A stretch of 35,966 nt of DNA from Caldisericum sp. CG2_30_36_11 (GTDB taxonomy: Bacteria > Caldisericota > Caldisericia > Caldisericales > Caldisericaceae). Position numbers and translations under genes: made by a program. Below, piece after piece: positions 1 to 8,319 of this stretch. Position 1 is the first letter of the stretch. The number at the start of each line of letters is the position of its first letter. Location: the NCBI GenBank assembly GCA_001871575.1, contig MNXV01000007.1:1-35966 (forward strand), read 5' to 3'. The notes under the pieces were generated by a model, which did not search any database, was not told where the DNA came from, and saw only the letters and a list, made by a program, of their open reading frames with translations.

Positions 1-182
1 GATTCGTTTAAAGATACCAGTATGGTTTTCTCTTTTGTGAAGTCTAAAATTCTTTTAAAAAGGTGGAACTTTTTTGGAGTTTGAGAGTCTTATATATGAA
101 GAGAGAAAATTTTGGCTAAAGTGCAAAATGGATTTCACTAAAACCGAAAATCTCTTAAAAATGTATTGACACGAGAGAGTAA

Positions 183-220
183 AATCTGCTGAGAAGACGC
201 AGATTACAAAGGATTAAAAA
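183..220 (+). repeat. Stem-loop repeat, copy 1
   Basis: Arms AATCTGC (183-189) and GCAGATT (199-205) pair over 7 bp around the loop TGAGAAGAC. A tail ACAAAGGATTAAAAA (206-220) follows. The loop and tail resemble copies near 3.6-3.8 kb, but the arm sequence differs and remains self-complementary. Confidence 0.7.
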
Positions 221-233
221 TATATGTAGAAGC

Positions 234-249
234 GGGAGCGAAATCTCCC
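234..249 (+). repeat. Small hairpin GGGAG/CTCCC
   Basis: Five paired bases (234-238 with 245-249) enclose the loop CGAAAT. The preceding GC matches the start of the longer GCGGGAG hairpin at 3474-3496, but the 3' arm here does not extend the stem. There is no T-run, so it is not called a terminator. Confidence 0.35.
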
Positions 250-400
250 TCGAGAAGGTAGGTGGTGGTATTATGAAAGAGGGCAAGGCTCTGTAGTAAG
301 GAGGAAAACAGAAAGATTTGCAAGAAAAGAGAGTAGATAAAACTAAATTTTGAGAAAAGCAAAATAAAAATAAAAATAAAATTTTAGCTAGGAGGTTAAA

Positions 401-1645
401 ATGAAGAAGATTTTATTAGTAAGTTTGGCTACCTTATTTTTATTAACAACATTTGCATGGACTCCAAAAGGATATTCTAAGAATGCTCTATACATTAAAG
501 ATTCTTCAATAAATACGGCTGTAGTCACAGATGAACTTGCTGATATATTAAAGGCCTGGATCAATAAGAATGAAGCACAGTACTATAAGGACATTTCCGT
601 TGCAATGACTCCTGTTAAGGTAGAAATTAAAGAGGGTAAGGTAGAGGAAACATTCAAGGTAAAAATAAGTGAAATGTTAAAAGCAACAACCCCGGAAGAG
701 TTGCCAGCAATAAGAGGAATGGAAAGATTCAAAGATTTGAAAAACGGAGAATTATCCCCTAACAGCATCAGTGCTGTAAATAAAGAAATAAATAGTTGGA
801 TTGCTGAACTAAAGGGTTACATTGGCAAAACTGAAACTCTTAATATTGATTTTAAAGTTGTAGCAGACCTTTCAGAGAACGGAAATATTCTACCAGAAAC
901 AGTAAACTTCTTTGCAGATAATTCAATGGGTGATTTTTATAGGATATACAGTTTGGTTCTAACTGCAGATGAAATGGAAATGAAAGGTTTCAAGCATGTA
1001 GAAGAAATTGCAAATAAGGCTAAGGATGCTGCTTTTCCTCAAACTTCTCAATATTGTTACAGAGTAGATGAATACCGGAGAAAAGATACAAATTATGATT
1101 ATCCTGGCTATCCTCACTACTATGAGTATGCAGCTGACTATGCAGATCACTATGCTCTAGAGTATAACACGAACCAGTATATGACTTGTACAAATGATTG
1201 CGCAAATTTTGTTTCACAGGCAATGTATGCTGGGGGAGTTCCAATGAGTACCACTTATGATGTAGAGAATTGGTGGTACGATGGCCTTCCTCCAGGTTAT
1301 GCTCCCTGGATATGGACAACACCAGTTCCTGAAAATGGTAATACTGGTTTAAGGAACTATATGTATTACAATGGTTATTGGGAAGACTCGGATTGGTACT
1401 GGGCTAGTGCAGGAAGTGTAATAATGTGGAAAGACACAAGTGATTACCCAGGACATGTTGCAATGGTTGTGGAAAATGATACTATAAACCGTACATTAAG
1501 TCAGTATAATACTGATAGACAACACCATCTTTATAGTGGGGAAGGGTGGGAAAATTCATATTACAATGATAATGACATGAATTTCTATACAGTTCATCAT
1601 TATGTTACATATTGTTATGCTTCACAACCTGGAATACCAAAGTAA
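401..1645 (+). CDS. Secreted Amidase_6-type (putative amidase domain) protein
   Basis: This 414-residue protein has a signal peptide (lysines, then a hydrophobic run to about residue 20), so it acts outside the membrane. A poorly characterised region of about 190 residues follows. The C-terminal half resembles the putative amidase domain (Amidase_6, papain-like/NlpC-type fold): tyrosine-rich YA-ADYA-YA sequence, then TNDCANFVSQ with candidate nucleophile C267, a W-rich stretch, and PGHVAMV with candidate H352. Members are usually assigned to cell-wall amide hydrolysis, but the substrate is unknown. The start is well set by AGGAGG at 390-395, five bases before the ATG. The stop is 11 bases before the next gene, which also encodes an exported product, so the two are probably co-transcribed. 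The reading of the active site is inference from motif spacing. Confidence 0.82.
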   Translation: MKKILLVSLATLFLLTTFAWTPKGYSKNALYIKDSSINTAVVTDELADILKAWINKNEAQYYKDISVAMTPVKVEIKEGKVEETFKVKISEMLKATTPEELPAIRGMERFKDLKNGELSPNSISAVNKEINSWIAELKGYIGKTETLNIDFKVVADLSENGNILPETVNFFADNSMGDFYRIYSLVLTADEMEMKGFKHVEEIANKAKDAAFPQTSQYCYRVDEYRRKDTNYDYPGYPHYYEYAADYADHYALEYNTNQYMTCTNDCANFVSQAMYAGGVPMSTTYDVENWWYDGLPPGYAPWIWTTPVPENGNTGLRNYMYYNGYWEDSDWYWASAGSVIMWKDTSDYPGHVAMVVENDTINRTLSQYNTDRQHHLYSGEGWENSYYNDNDMNFYTVHHYVTYCYASQPGIPK

Positions 1646-1656
1646 ATGAAAAAATT

Positions 1657-3426
1657 ATGCTAAGAAAAAAGTTAATAGCATCAATATTTGTTATACTTAT
1701 TTTATCAGTTTATGCTGGATGCAGGAGGACAGAAGGAATCTTGCCACAAAATAATCCTCAGAGCGAAATACCAAATCAGGAAGTTGAAATTGGGAATAGT
1801 AAAGAAGGCGAATTTGTGCCCTGGGAGACTTCTCACTGGGAAAAAATTAAGGATGGCTCTATTACCGCTTTTGCAATAGAGCCAAAAGATACCAACATCA
1901 TATATACAGCTGTTTATCCAGAAGAAATAATGGACCAATTCGGTCTAGTTCGCCGGACAGAAAATGCTTCTACTATCTGGAAGTCCGAAGATAGAGGGAA
2001 GCATTGGAGCATCCTCCTATCTATAAAAAATGAAGCTAATGCACCTGAGACAATTGATGCGATTTGTATTGACCCAGAATGTTCTAAAAATATTTGGATA
2101 TCAGAACATGGTGCTGGAGTGTTATTTTCTTCTGATGGTGGTATCACCTGGGAAAAAGACCTTCAAAAAAGTGAAAACGACATTTTAAAGATGTATAATG
2201 ATAGCTTTAATAATAAGGATCTACCAGTTGTTTATATGTATCGAATTCCTGAAGTTAATAGTGATATTGGTGCTCTGTTCTCATCGCTTGATTCTGGAAA
2301 AACATGGAAACGAACTACTTTGCCTCCGTTAACTGGTATAGTATCAAATCTATCAAAACCTTTAGCTGTTGATAAAAAAAATCCAAATATCGTATACGCC
2401 TTTGGCAATAATGGCCTTTTTAAAGCAGTGGAGGGAAGAGGAAACTATGAATACTATCCTGTTGAAGACAGTGTAAATACTTCTTACATATATATTGACC
2501 ATCAAAATCCAAACCTCCTGTACATTGTCTCTTACAGTTACCAAACTTATAATTCTTTTACTACCTTCAAGTCATCCGATTGCGGTAAAACATGGGAAAA
2601 GATGGGTGACTTCTATTTTAATCCTCTTTATCCTGATCTCCTTATAAAGGGTGTGACGACAAAAGAAACCCCTCCTATTTTGTTTTTGAAGAAACTTTAT
2701 GTATCGTTGGACAACGGGAAAAACTGGAAATTAACAGATCTTGACCTTAACGAAAGCAATCTTTATAACATCTCAGTGGGAGTAAAAGGTATAATTTATG
2801 CAGAGACTTATAAGGGGCTTTTTAAATCCGAGGATAAAGGGTTGCATTGGTTTCAAATTCCAAACTTCAAGGAAAACTATTGGAGTGCAATATCTGCGCA
2901 TAGTTGCTTTAATAGTAGAATTCTTGTTGACTCTAACAATCCAAATATAATTTATTGGGCAAGTGGACTTTCGAAATCTACCGACGGCGGAAAAACATGG
3001 CAAGAGATAAATATTCAATATTCCAAACACGTTCATGGTTCTACAATTATGATTGACCCGCATAACCATAATATTGTTTATCTTGGAGTAACAGGAATAA
3101 ACGACGTTGAACCACTTTCTTATGAAGAGTTTACCACACAGGGCATCTATAAAAGTATTGATAGTGGAAAAACATGGGAAAAGATAGGCTTAACTGGATA
3201 TAGTGTAAGTGCTATAGCAGTGAGCCCTGTAATAGGCATCATATATGCAGGAACATACCATGATGGCTTATTTATGTCTAAGGATTCTGGAAAAACATGG
3301 GAAAAAATCCCTCTTGATGGTGATTTCCATATTTCTGTTTCCTCTCTTGCAACTGATTCTAAAAATGGCATTGTTTATATAGGTGTTTTTGGAGGAGGTA
3401 TCTTTAAGATAGAAGATAAAAATTAA
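1657..3426 (+). CDS. Predicted lipoprotein with Asp-box (BNR/sortilin-like) beta-propeller repeats
   Basis: The start is placed at ATG 1657, which gives an ordinary lipoprotein signal: MLRKKL, a hydrophobic stretch, then VYAGC with the lipidated Cys at residue 22. The -3 residue is Tyr rather than the usual Leu, a mild oddity. The 589-residue product carries nine Asp-box motifs of the form S-x-D-x-G-x-x-W, for example SSDGGITWEKD, KSTDGGKTWQEI and SKDSGKTWEKI. These are typical of BNR/sialidase-like and YCF48-like beta-propellers. Catalytic sialidase residues are not evident, so a binding or scaffold role is more likely than glycoside hydrolysis. It lies 11 bases after the amidase-like gene and has no clear ribosome-binding site of its own, suggesting translational coupling. 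A strong hairpin terminator follows at 3474. Confidence 0.8.
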   Translation: MLRKKLIASIFVILILSVYAGCRRTEGILPQNNPQSEIPNQEVEIGNSKEGEFVPWETSHWEKIKDGSITAFAIEPKDTNIIYTAVYPEEIMDQFGLVRRTENASTIWKSEDRGKHWSILLSIKNEANAPETIDAICIDPECSKNIWISEHGAGVLFSSDGGITWEKDLQKSENDILKMYNDSFNNKDLPVVYMYRIPEVNSDIGALFSSLDSGKTWKRTTLPPLTGIVSNLSKPLAVDKKNPNIVYAFGNNGLFKAVEGRGNYEYYPVEDSVNTSYIYIDHQNPNLLYIVSYSYQTYNSFTTFKSSDCGKTWEKMGDFYFNPLYPDLLIKGVTTKETPPILFLKKLYVSLDNGKNWKLTDLDLNESNLYNISVGVKGIIYAETYKGLFKSEDKGLHWFQIPNFKENYWSAISAHSCFNSRILVDSNNPNIIYWASGLSKSTDGGKTWQEINIQYSKHVHGSTIMIDPHNHNIVYLGVTGINDVEPLSYEEFTTQGIYKSIDSGKTWEKIGLTGYSVSAIAVSPVIGIIYAGTYHDGLFMSKDSGKTWEKIPLDGDFHISVSSLATDSKNGIVYIGVFGGGIFKIEDKN

Positions 3427-3473
3427 GCAGATATATTTGCTATGTGCTAAGTGATTCTCATACAACTTAATAG

Positions 3474-3503
3474 GCGGGAGTAAAGGGATCTCCCGCTTTG
3501 TGT
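3474..3503 (+). terminator. Rho-independent-type terminator
   Basis: A perfect 7-bp GC-rich stem GCGGGAG (3474-3480)/CTCCCGC (3490-3496) with a 9-base loop is followed by a T-rich TTTGTGTG tail. It sits 48 bases after the stop of the Asp-box lipoprotein gene and fits termination of that two-gene unit. The tail is interrupted by G, so efficiency is uncertain. Confidence 0.7.
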
Positions 3504-3606
3504 GTTTTAAATGTTCTTACGCAAACGTTATAGGTCAACAGAATTTATTAAAAAAAGCTGCAATTCAATTTAATAGGAGAGCGCTGTTTTTTATAACCCG
3601 CTAATA

Positions 3607-3645
3607 AATCCACTGAAAAAGAGCGTGGATTACAAAGGATTAAAG
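3607..3645 (+). repeat. Stem-loop repeat, copy 2
   Basis: Arms AATCCAC (3607-3613) and GTGGATT (3625-3631) pair over 7 bp around the loop TGAAAAAGAGC, followed by ACAAAGGATTAAAG. Compared with copy 1, three arm positions have changed on both sides and pairing is kept. Confidence 0.7.
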
Positions 3646-3668
3646 AGTGCAGGTTACAGAAGAATAAA
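3645..3668 (+). repeat. Stem-loop repeat, partial copy (right arm and tail)
   Basis: GAG followed by TGCAGGTT and ACAGAAGAATAAA matches the loop end, right arm and tail of the family directly after copy 2. No adjacent left arm is visible, so this looks like a decayed or recombined unit. Confidence 0.5.
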
Positions 3669-3751
3669 CATGGAAAAAGTGAAGTTATAACAAGATATAC
3701 TCCAAAAACTTGCAATTTTTTTCAGAAAGACTAAAATTTTTCAGAGTGATA

Positions 3752-3783
3752 AACCTGCTGAAAAGAGCACAGGTTACAGAGGA
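3752..3783 (+). repeat. Stem-loop repeat, copy 3
   Basis: Arms AACCTG (3752-3757) and CAGGTT (3770-3775) pair over 6 bp around CTGAAAAGAGCA, with the tail ACAGAGGA merging into the next unit. The right arm and tail match the partial copy at 3645 closely. Confidence 0.68.
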
Positions 3784-3785
3784 GG

Positions 3786-3825
3786 ATTCGCAGGAAAGGA
3801 GTAGCGAATACAAAAGAATAAAAAA
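3786..3825 (+). repeat. Stem-loop repeat, copy 4
   Basis: Arms ATTCGC (3786-3791) and GCGAAT (3804-3809) pair over 6 bp around AGGAAAGGAGTA, followed by ACAAAAGAATAAAAAA. The arms differ from all other copies and still pair. Confidence 0.68.
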
Positions 3826-3841
3826 ATTGCTCAATTTGGGA

Positions 3842-3847
3842 TATAAT
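3842..3847 (+). promoter_or_regulatory. Possible -10 box upstream of the PPC-valS-folC unit
   Basis: TATAAT is an exact consensus -10, about 58 bases before the PPC start codon, but no good -35 lies 16-18 bases upstream (that stretch is A-rich, within repeat copy 4). If used, the leader would include the CTTGC/GCAAG hairpin. Confidence 0.4.
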
Positions 3848-3904
3848 TAATTTTGATTTAGCAATTCTTGCTTTTGGCAAGGAAAGGATCGAAGGAGAAA
3901 AAAA

Positions 3905-4327
3905 ATGATTATAAAAGAAGGCAATAGCACTCTTGCAATCAGGATACAAAAAGGGGAAGATCTTATAGAGTCATTAAAAATTGCTTGTAAGAATTACGGA
4001 ATTGAATCAGCAGTAATATCAAGCGGCATAGGGATGTTTGAAAAAACTGAGCTTGCGAACTTTGATGGAGAGCAATATATTTCAAAAATATTTGATAAAA
4101 TTGCAGAGGTTATCTCTTTGCAAGGAAATATCTCTAGTAATGAAAATGATGGTGAAGCAGTTATACATCTTCATGGCTCAATAGGAAGCGAGGATTATCA
4201 GGTTTTTGGTGGCCATATAATGAACGCAACTGTTTTTAATTGCGAGATTTTTATTGAGAAACTTCATAATATTACTTTACTGAGAAAGAAAGAGCCAGGT
4301 GGCTTAAATGGTCTTTTCCCCACATAA
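3905..4327 (+). CDS. PPC domain (DUF296) protein
   Basis: A 140-residue single-domain protein of the PPC/DUF296 family. Diagnostic features are GEDLIESL near the N-terminus, AVISSGIG, the central LQGNIS and the HLHGSIG...FGGH segment, which carries the family's conserved histidines at a probable metal-binding site. In plants the domain accompanies AT-hook DNA-binding proteins; the stand-alone bacterial forms are trimers of unknown function. The start has AAGGAG at 3892-3897. It lies 15 bases upstream of valS and is probably co-transcribed with it, though no functional link to tRNA charging is known. The tandem hairpin repeats lie directly upstream. Confidence 0.85.
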   Translation: MIIKEGNSTLAIRIQKGEDLIESLKIACKNYGIESAVISSGIGMFEKTELANFDGEQYISKIFDKIAEVISLQGNISSNENDGEAVIHLHGSIGSEDYQVFGGHIMNATVFNCEIFIEKLHNITLLRKKEPGGLNGLFPT

Positions 4328-4342
4328 AAGGATAGACAAAAA

Positions 4343-6982
4343 ATGGAAAAGGGATACGAACATAAAGGCATAGAAGATTCTATATATAGTTTTTGGGAAG
4401 AAAATAATTTTTTTTACTCAGAGTCTGATTATTCTAAAAAGAAGTTCGTGATAATGATGCCACCTGCGAATGTCACTGGGAGACTCCATATTGGTCATGC
4501 TTTAACTTATACACTCCAGGATATTTTTGTACGTTTTCATAGAATGTTAGGAGAAGAAACCCTGTGGCTTCCAGGTATGGACCATGCAGGTATTGCTACT
4601 CAGAATGTTGTGGAAAGAGAGCTTCTTTCAAAAGGCATAAAAAGAGAAGATATAGGTCGTGAAAAGTTCGTAGAAGAAGTTTGGAAATGGAAAGAGCAGT
4701 ACGGGAATACAATTTTAAATCAGCTAAAAAAATTAGGAGTGTCGCCGGATTGGAAAAGATTACGCTTCACTTTAGATAGCAGTTATGCAGATGCTGTATT
4801 GGAAGCTTTTGTCAAATACTATAAAGATGGATTACTTTATCGTGGTGAAAGGACAATAAATTGGTGCCCTCGCTGCCATACAGCTATTTCAGATATAGAA
4901 GTCGAGTATGTGACGACAAAAAATAAACTTTATTATATAAAGTATCCCCTAAAGGAAAACATTGGTGAATTTATAATAGTTGCAACTACAAGACCTGAAA
5001 CTATGCTTGGCGACACCGCTGTTGCTGTTAATCCTGACGATGTTCGTTACAAGGATTTTATAGGAAAGGTTGCTATTCTTCCAATAGTTGGAAGAGAGAT
5101 TCCGATAATTACTGATAGTGTTGTCGATGTACATTTTGGCACAGGGGCAGTTAAAGTTACACCGGCACATTCTGCTGTTGATTTTGAGATTGCCGAAAGA
5201 CATGACCTTGATGTTATTAGCGTTATAAATGATAGGTCCCAAATGATTAATGTCCCTCAAAAATATACTGGACTTACTACAGAACAGTGCAGGGAAGAAT
5301 TGGTAAAGGATTTGAAAGAAGCCAGGTTAATTCTAAAAGAAGAAGATTATGAAAACTCTGTTGGGCATTGCCAGAGATGTGGTACGATTGTTGAATCTAT
5401 AATTTCAAAACAGTGGTTTTTAAAAATGGAACCTTTGGCTAAAATGGGTATTGCTTCAGTTGAAAACGGTGATATCAAAATTACTCCAGAGAAATGGGTA
5501 AAAGTTTACTTTGACTGGCTTAAAAATATAAGGGACTGGTGTGTTAGCAGGCAATTATGGTGGGGACACAGGATTCCGGCATATTATTGCGATGACTGTG
5601 GTGAAACAGTAGTTTCAAAAGAGCCTCCAGATAAATGTCCAAAATGTGGAAGTAAGAATATAAGGCAAGATGAGGATGTTCTTGATACCTGGTTTTCTTC
5701 TGCATTATGGCCATTTGCTACTCTTGGTTGGCCCCAAAAGACTAAAGAATTGGAATACTATTACCCAACAAGTCTTCTTATCACCGGGTATGATATTATC
5801 TTTTTTTGGGTGGCAAGAATGATCATGAGTGGTCTTTATTTTATGGGTGTTAAGCCTTTTGAAACGGTTATGTTACATGGTTTAGTAAGAGATGAAAACG
5901 GATGTAAGATGAGTAAGTCTCTTAAAAATATTGTTGACCCGCTAAGCCTGATAGATGAATATGGAGCAGATGCCTTGCGCTTCACTCTTTCATATCTTTC
6001 TACTGTAGGGGGGCAGGATGTTAATCTTTCTAAAGAGAAACTCAGGGCTTCAAGAAATTTTGTTAATAAAGTATGGAATGCTTCAAGATTTGTAATAATG
6101 AACCTGCAAGACTTTAAACCCTCTCAATTCGACGAAAAAGAGCTTTTGCTTGAGATCGAAGATAAGTGGATTTTAAGCCGACTGAATAAAACGATAATTA
6201 GAGAAATTGGACTTCTAAATGAATATGATCCAGGACAGACTTCGAGGGAGCTTTATGATTTTGTATGGAGTGAATTTTGTGACTGGTATATTGAGTTTGC
6301 AAAAGTCCGTTTGTATGGAAGTGATCAGAATAAAAGAAAAACAGTTCAATATATCCTTTGGGATTCTTTAACAAAAATTCTTAAACTTCTTCACCCCTTT
6401 ATTCCATTTGTGACTGAGAAAATTTATGCAAATTTTCCCGATAGTGAAGGCGTGCTAATCAATGCTGAATTCCCTAAATATAATGAAAGTTTGATAAGTG
6501 AACCGATAGAAAAGGAAGCTGATTTTATTTTTTCAATTATAAGATCTCTGAGGAGTCTTAAGGCTGAATTTAATATTTCGATAATTCAAGAGGTTGATTG
6601 CTTTTATTTTACATCGGATAATTCTGAAAAAGAACTTATCGAGAGAGAAAGCTCCAAAATTTGTAAGATTGCAGGTCTATCTTCTTTGATGTACCCTGAA
6701 AAGAGACCTGAAAGAAGTGTAAAGGCTATTGTTTCGGGTGTAACTTTGTATTTAAAGTTACCCTTTGAAATTGAAGTGTCAAAAGAAATCGAAAAATTCA
6801 CAAATAAACTTGTTGATTTAGATAGAGACATTTCGAAAATTTTGATGAGACTGAATAACCGGAATTATCTTAAAAAAGCTTCGGAAGAGGTAATTAAAAA
6901 AGACAGAGAAGAACTTAAAGATTTAGAAAAGCTTAAAAATACTATTTTAAGCCATCTCGAAGACCTCAAAAAGGATGGATAA
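4343..6982 (+). CDS. valS: Valine--tRNA ligase
   Basis: This cytoplasmic enzyme charges tRNA-Val. The 879-residue protein has a complete class I architecture: PPANVTG with the HIGH signature at residues 49-52, the editing insertion (TTRPETMLGDTAVAV), a CDDCG...CPKCG zinc-ribbon element in the middle, the DTWFSSALWPF segment typical of ValRS, and KMSKS at 522-526. The anticodon-binding domain and a C-terminal coiled-coil arm rich in K/E/L follow. The FFWVARM segment and overall length separate it from IleRS and LeuRS. An AAAGGA site precedes the ATG. Its end overlaps folC by 8 bases; the valS-folC pairing is common in Firmicutes and some thermophiles. Confidence 0.97.
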   Translation: MEKGYEHKGIEDSIYSFWEENNFFYSESDYSKKKFVIMMPPANVTGRLHIGHALTYTLQDIFVRFHRMLGEETLWLPGMDHAGIATQNVVERELLSKGIKREDIGREKFVEEVWKWKEQYGNTILNQLKKLGVSPDWKRLRFTLDSSYADAVLEAFVKYYKDGLLYRGERTINWCPRCHTAISDIEVEYVTTKNKLYYIKYPLKENIGEFIIVATTRPETMLGDTAVAVNPDDVRYKDFIGKVAILPIVGREIPIITDSVVDVHFGTGAVKVTPAHSAVDFEIAERHDLDVISVINDRSQMINVPQKYTGLTTEQCREELVKDLKEARLILKEEDYENSVGHCQRCGTIVESIISKQWFLKMEPLAKMGIASVENGDIKITPEKWVKVYFDWLKNIRDWCVSRQLWWGHRIPAYYCDDCGETVVSKEPPDKCPKCGSKNIRQDEDVLDTWFSSALWPFATLGWPQKTKELEYYYPTSLLITGYDIIFFWVARMIMSGLYFMGVKPFETVMLHGLVRDENGCKMSKSLKNIVDPLSLIDEYGADALRFTLSYLSTVGGQDVNLSKEKLRASRNFVNKVWNASRFVIMNLQDFKPSQFDEKELLLEIEDKWILSRLNKTIIREIGLLNEYDPGQTSRELYDFVWSEFCDWYIEFAKVRLYGSDQNKRKTVQYILWDSLTKILKLLHPFIPFVTEKIYANFPDSEGVLINAEFPKYNESLISEPIEKEADFIFSIIRSLRSLKAEFNISIIQEVDCFYFTSDNSEKELIERESSKICKIAGLSSLMYPEKRPERSVKAIVSGVTLYLKLPFEIEVSKEIEKFTNKLVDLDRDISKILMRLNNRNYLKKASEEVIKKDREELKDLEKLKNTILSHLEDLKKDG

Positions 6983-8309
6983 TTATTCCGATGCAATTGA
7001 TTTTGTTTACAGTTTAGGTGAGAACATTTCTATCTCATCAACTTTTGGTTTAGAAAAAATAACTAATTTTCTTGCAACCATCGGAAACCCAGAGGATTCC
7101 GTGAGGTCAGTTCACATAACAGGAACAAAAGGCAAGGGTTCTACGGCAATATTTTTGAATTCAATATTGAAAAATGCTCTCAAATCTGCGGGCTTGTATA
7201 TTTCGCCTTCTATCAGCAATGTTTCGGAGAGGATTTCTATTAATGGTTGTTTAATTTCCCCTGTTGATTTTTTACACTATGCTAATAAATTAAAAAGTCT
7301 TTATAAGAATATTCCGCATGATTCAATTCCTTCTATTTTTGAAACCTTTACTATCATTGCTTTTATGTATTTCAGGGATAAAGGGGTTGATATCTCAATT
7401 GTTGAAGTTGGTTTAGGAGGGCGTCTTGATGCTACGAATGTAATAAAGAACCCTCTTGTTTCAGTAATTACTGAAATTAGTTTCGACCACCAGAAAATAC
7501 TCGGGAACACTTTATCTAAGATAGCCTTTGAGAAAGCTGGAATAATAAAAAAAGGATCACCCGTTGTTGTAGGAGTAGAAGACGAAGAAGCACTCGAAAA
7601 AATTCATGAAGTTGCAAAAACGTTAAATTCTCGACTTCTTGTTTTAGGTAAAGATTTTGAAGTAAAAAATGTTAAGGTTTATAAGGATTTTTCTATATTT
7701 GATTTTATTTCTCAAGCTTCTTTAAAAACATTCAAAGAAATTAAAGTAAAAATAATTGGTCCTCACCAGATTAGAAATGCAGCAGTAGCAATTCAGGCCT
7801 CAATTATATTGAAAGAGGCAGGCATTAAAATTCCCCGGAATAATATATACGATGGTGTTTCAAAAGCTTTTTGGCCTGGTAGATTTGAAATTATAAGTTA
7901 TGACCCTCTGGTTATTCTCGATGGAGCACACAACGATGCTTCTGCAGCAGCTCTTGGAAGCACGCTAAAACTTTTTAATAGAAAGAATGTTTTTCTTTTT
8001 TCCATGCTCGGCGATAAAAATTTGGATAAGGTTTTATCGTCACTTTCAGAAAATGCTGAAAGATTCTATGTTACAGAAGTACCTTTTTCGTTCTCAAGGA
8101 GACTAAACGCATATTACGTTGCAGATGAACTTAAAAAATACATTAGCTATGGAAAAATAGAAGTTGTGAAAGATCCGAGAAAAGCATTTTATTTAGCTAA
8201 GGAAAGCCTGTCTAAAAATGAACTCCTTTGTATAACTGGCTCTCTTTATCTTGTTGGTTTTGTGCGAGAATTGAATAAAATTTTTACTTTTTCGCAAGAT
8301 ATGCTATAA
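6975..8309 (+). CDS. folC: Bifunctional folylpolyglutamate synthase/dihydrofolate synthase
   Basis: An ATP-dependent Mur-ligase-type enzyme that adds glutamate to (dihydro)folates or dihydropteroate. At 444 residues it is normal length. The P-loop TGTKGKGST lies at residues 49-57, VEVGLGGRLDATN carries the Mg-binding and substrate region, ISFDHQKILG is the conserved His motif, and VILDGAHN starts the C-terminal domain. The start ATG lies inside the end of valS (8-base overlap), so translation is probably coupled. An extended -10 promoter for the next gene is embedded in its last codons (8302-8310). Confidence 0.95.
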   Translation: MDNYSDAIDFVYSLGENISISSTFGLEKITNFLATIGNPEDSVRSVHITGTKGKGSTAIFLNSILKNALKSAGLYISPSISNVSERISINGCLISPVDFLHYANKLKSLYKNIPHDSIPSIFETFTIIAFMYFRDKGVDISIVEVGLGGRLDATNVIKNPLVSVITEISFDHQKILGNTLSKIAFEKAGIIKKGSPVVVGVEDEEALEKIHEVAKTLNSRLLVLGKDFEVKNVKVYKDFSIFDFISQASLKTFKEIKVKIIGPHQIRNAAVAIQASIILKEAGIKIPRNNIYDGVSKAFWPGRFEIISYDPLVILDGAHNDASAAALGSTLKLFNRKNVFLFSMLGDKNLDKVLSSLSENAERFYVTEVPFSFSRRLNAYYVADELKKYISYGKIEVVKDPRKAFYLAKESLSKNELLCITGSLYLVGFVRELNKIFTFSQDML

Positions 8310-8310
8310 T
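8283..8310 (+). promoter_or_regulatory. Extended -10 promoter for the zinc-ribbon/rnf operon
   Basis: TTTACT (8283-8288), a 16-bp spacer and TGCTATAAT (8302-8310), an exact -10 with the TGn extension. The expected transcription start is about 8317, only about three bases before the ATG at 8320, implying a leaderless or near-leaderless mRNA. There is no Shine-Dalgarno sequence before that ATG. Confidence 0.72.
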
Positions 8311-8319
8311 TTTTTTGTT

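Larger units (their letters stand above)
1..400. other. Intergenic leader upstream of the secreted amidase-like gene
   Basis: No convincing gene is seen. The stretch holds one clear stem-loop repeat at 183-220, a second small hairpin (GGGAG 234-238 with CTCCC 245-249) and purine-rich sequence to 345 with weak similarity to the repeat loop. The first 81 bases are open in frame 1 and could be the tail of a gene beginning outside the window, but nothing in them is recognisable. A TTGACA box lies at 166-171 without a matching -10 at the usual distance, so no promoter is called. Confidence 0.6.
3427..3904. other. Intergenic region with terminator and clustered stem-loop repeats
   Basis: No gene is seen. 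In order it holds a terminator (3474-3503), stem-loop repeat copies at 3607-3645, 3645-3668 (partial), 3752-3783 and 3786-3825, a possible -10 box at 3842-3847, a small hairpin CTTGC/GCAAG (3867-3871 with 3877-3881) and the ribosome-binding site of the PPC gene. Confidence 0.7.

Noticed and set aside
1-81. Frame-1 open stretch at the left edge, possible 3' end of an upstream gene
   Set aside because: Only 26 codons to a TGA, no recognisable motif, and no way to see the upstream part.
183-205. Hammerhead-ribozyme core in the CTGAGAAGA loop
   Set aside because: The CUGANGA...GAAA arrangement with three helices is not formed; only a simple hairpin is visible.
1612-1656. Earlier in-frame TTG start for the Asp-box lipoprotein
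   Set aside because: It would overlap the preceding gene and place 15 residues ahead of a normal lipoprotein signal that starts at ATG 1657.
3601-3825. CRISPR array or T-box riboswitch reading of the tandem repeats
   Set aside because: Unit spacing is irregular, there are no constant repeats with unique spacers of equal length, and no T-box core, specifier loop or antiterminator sequences are seen.
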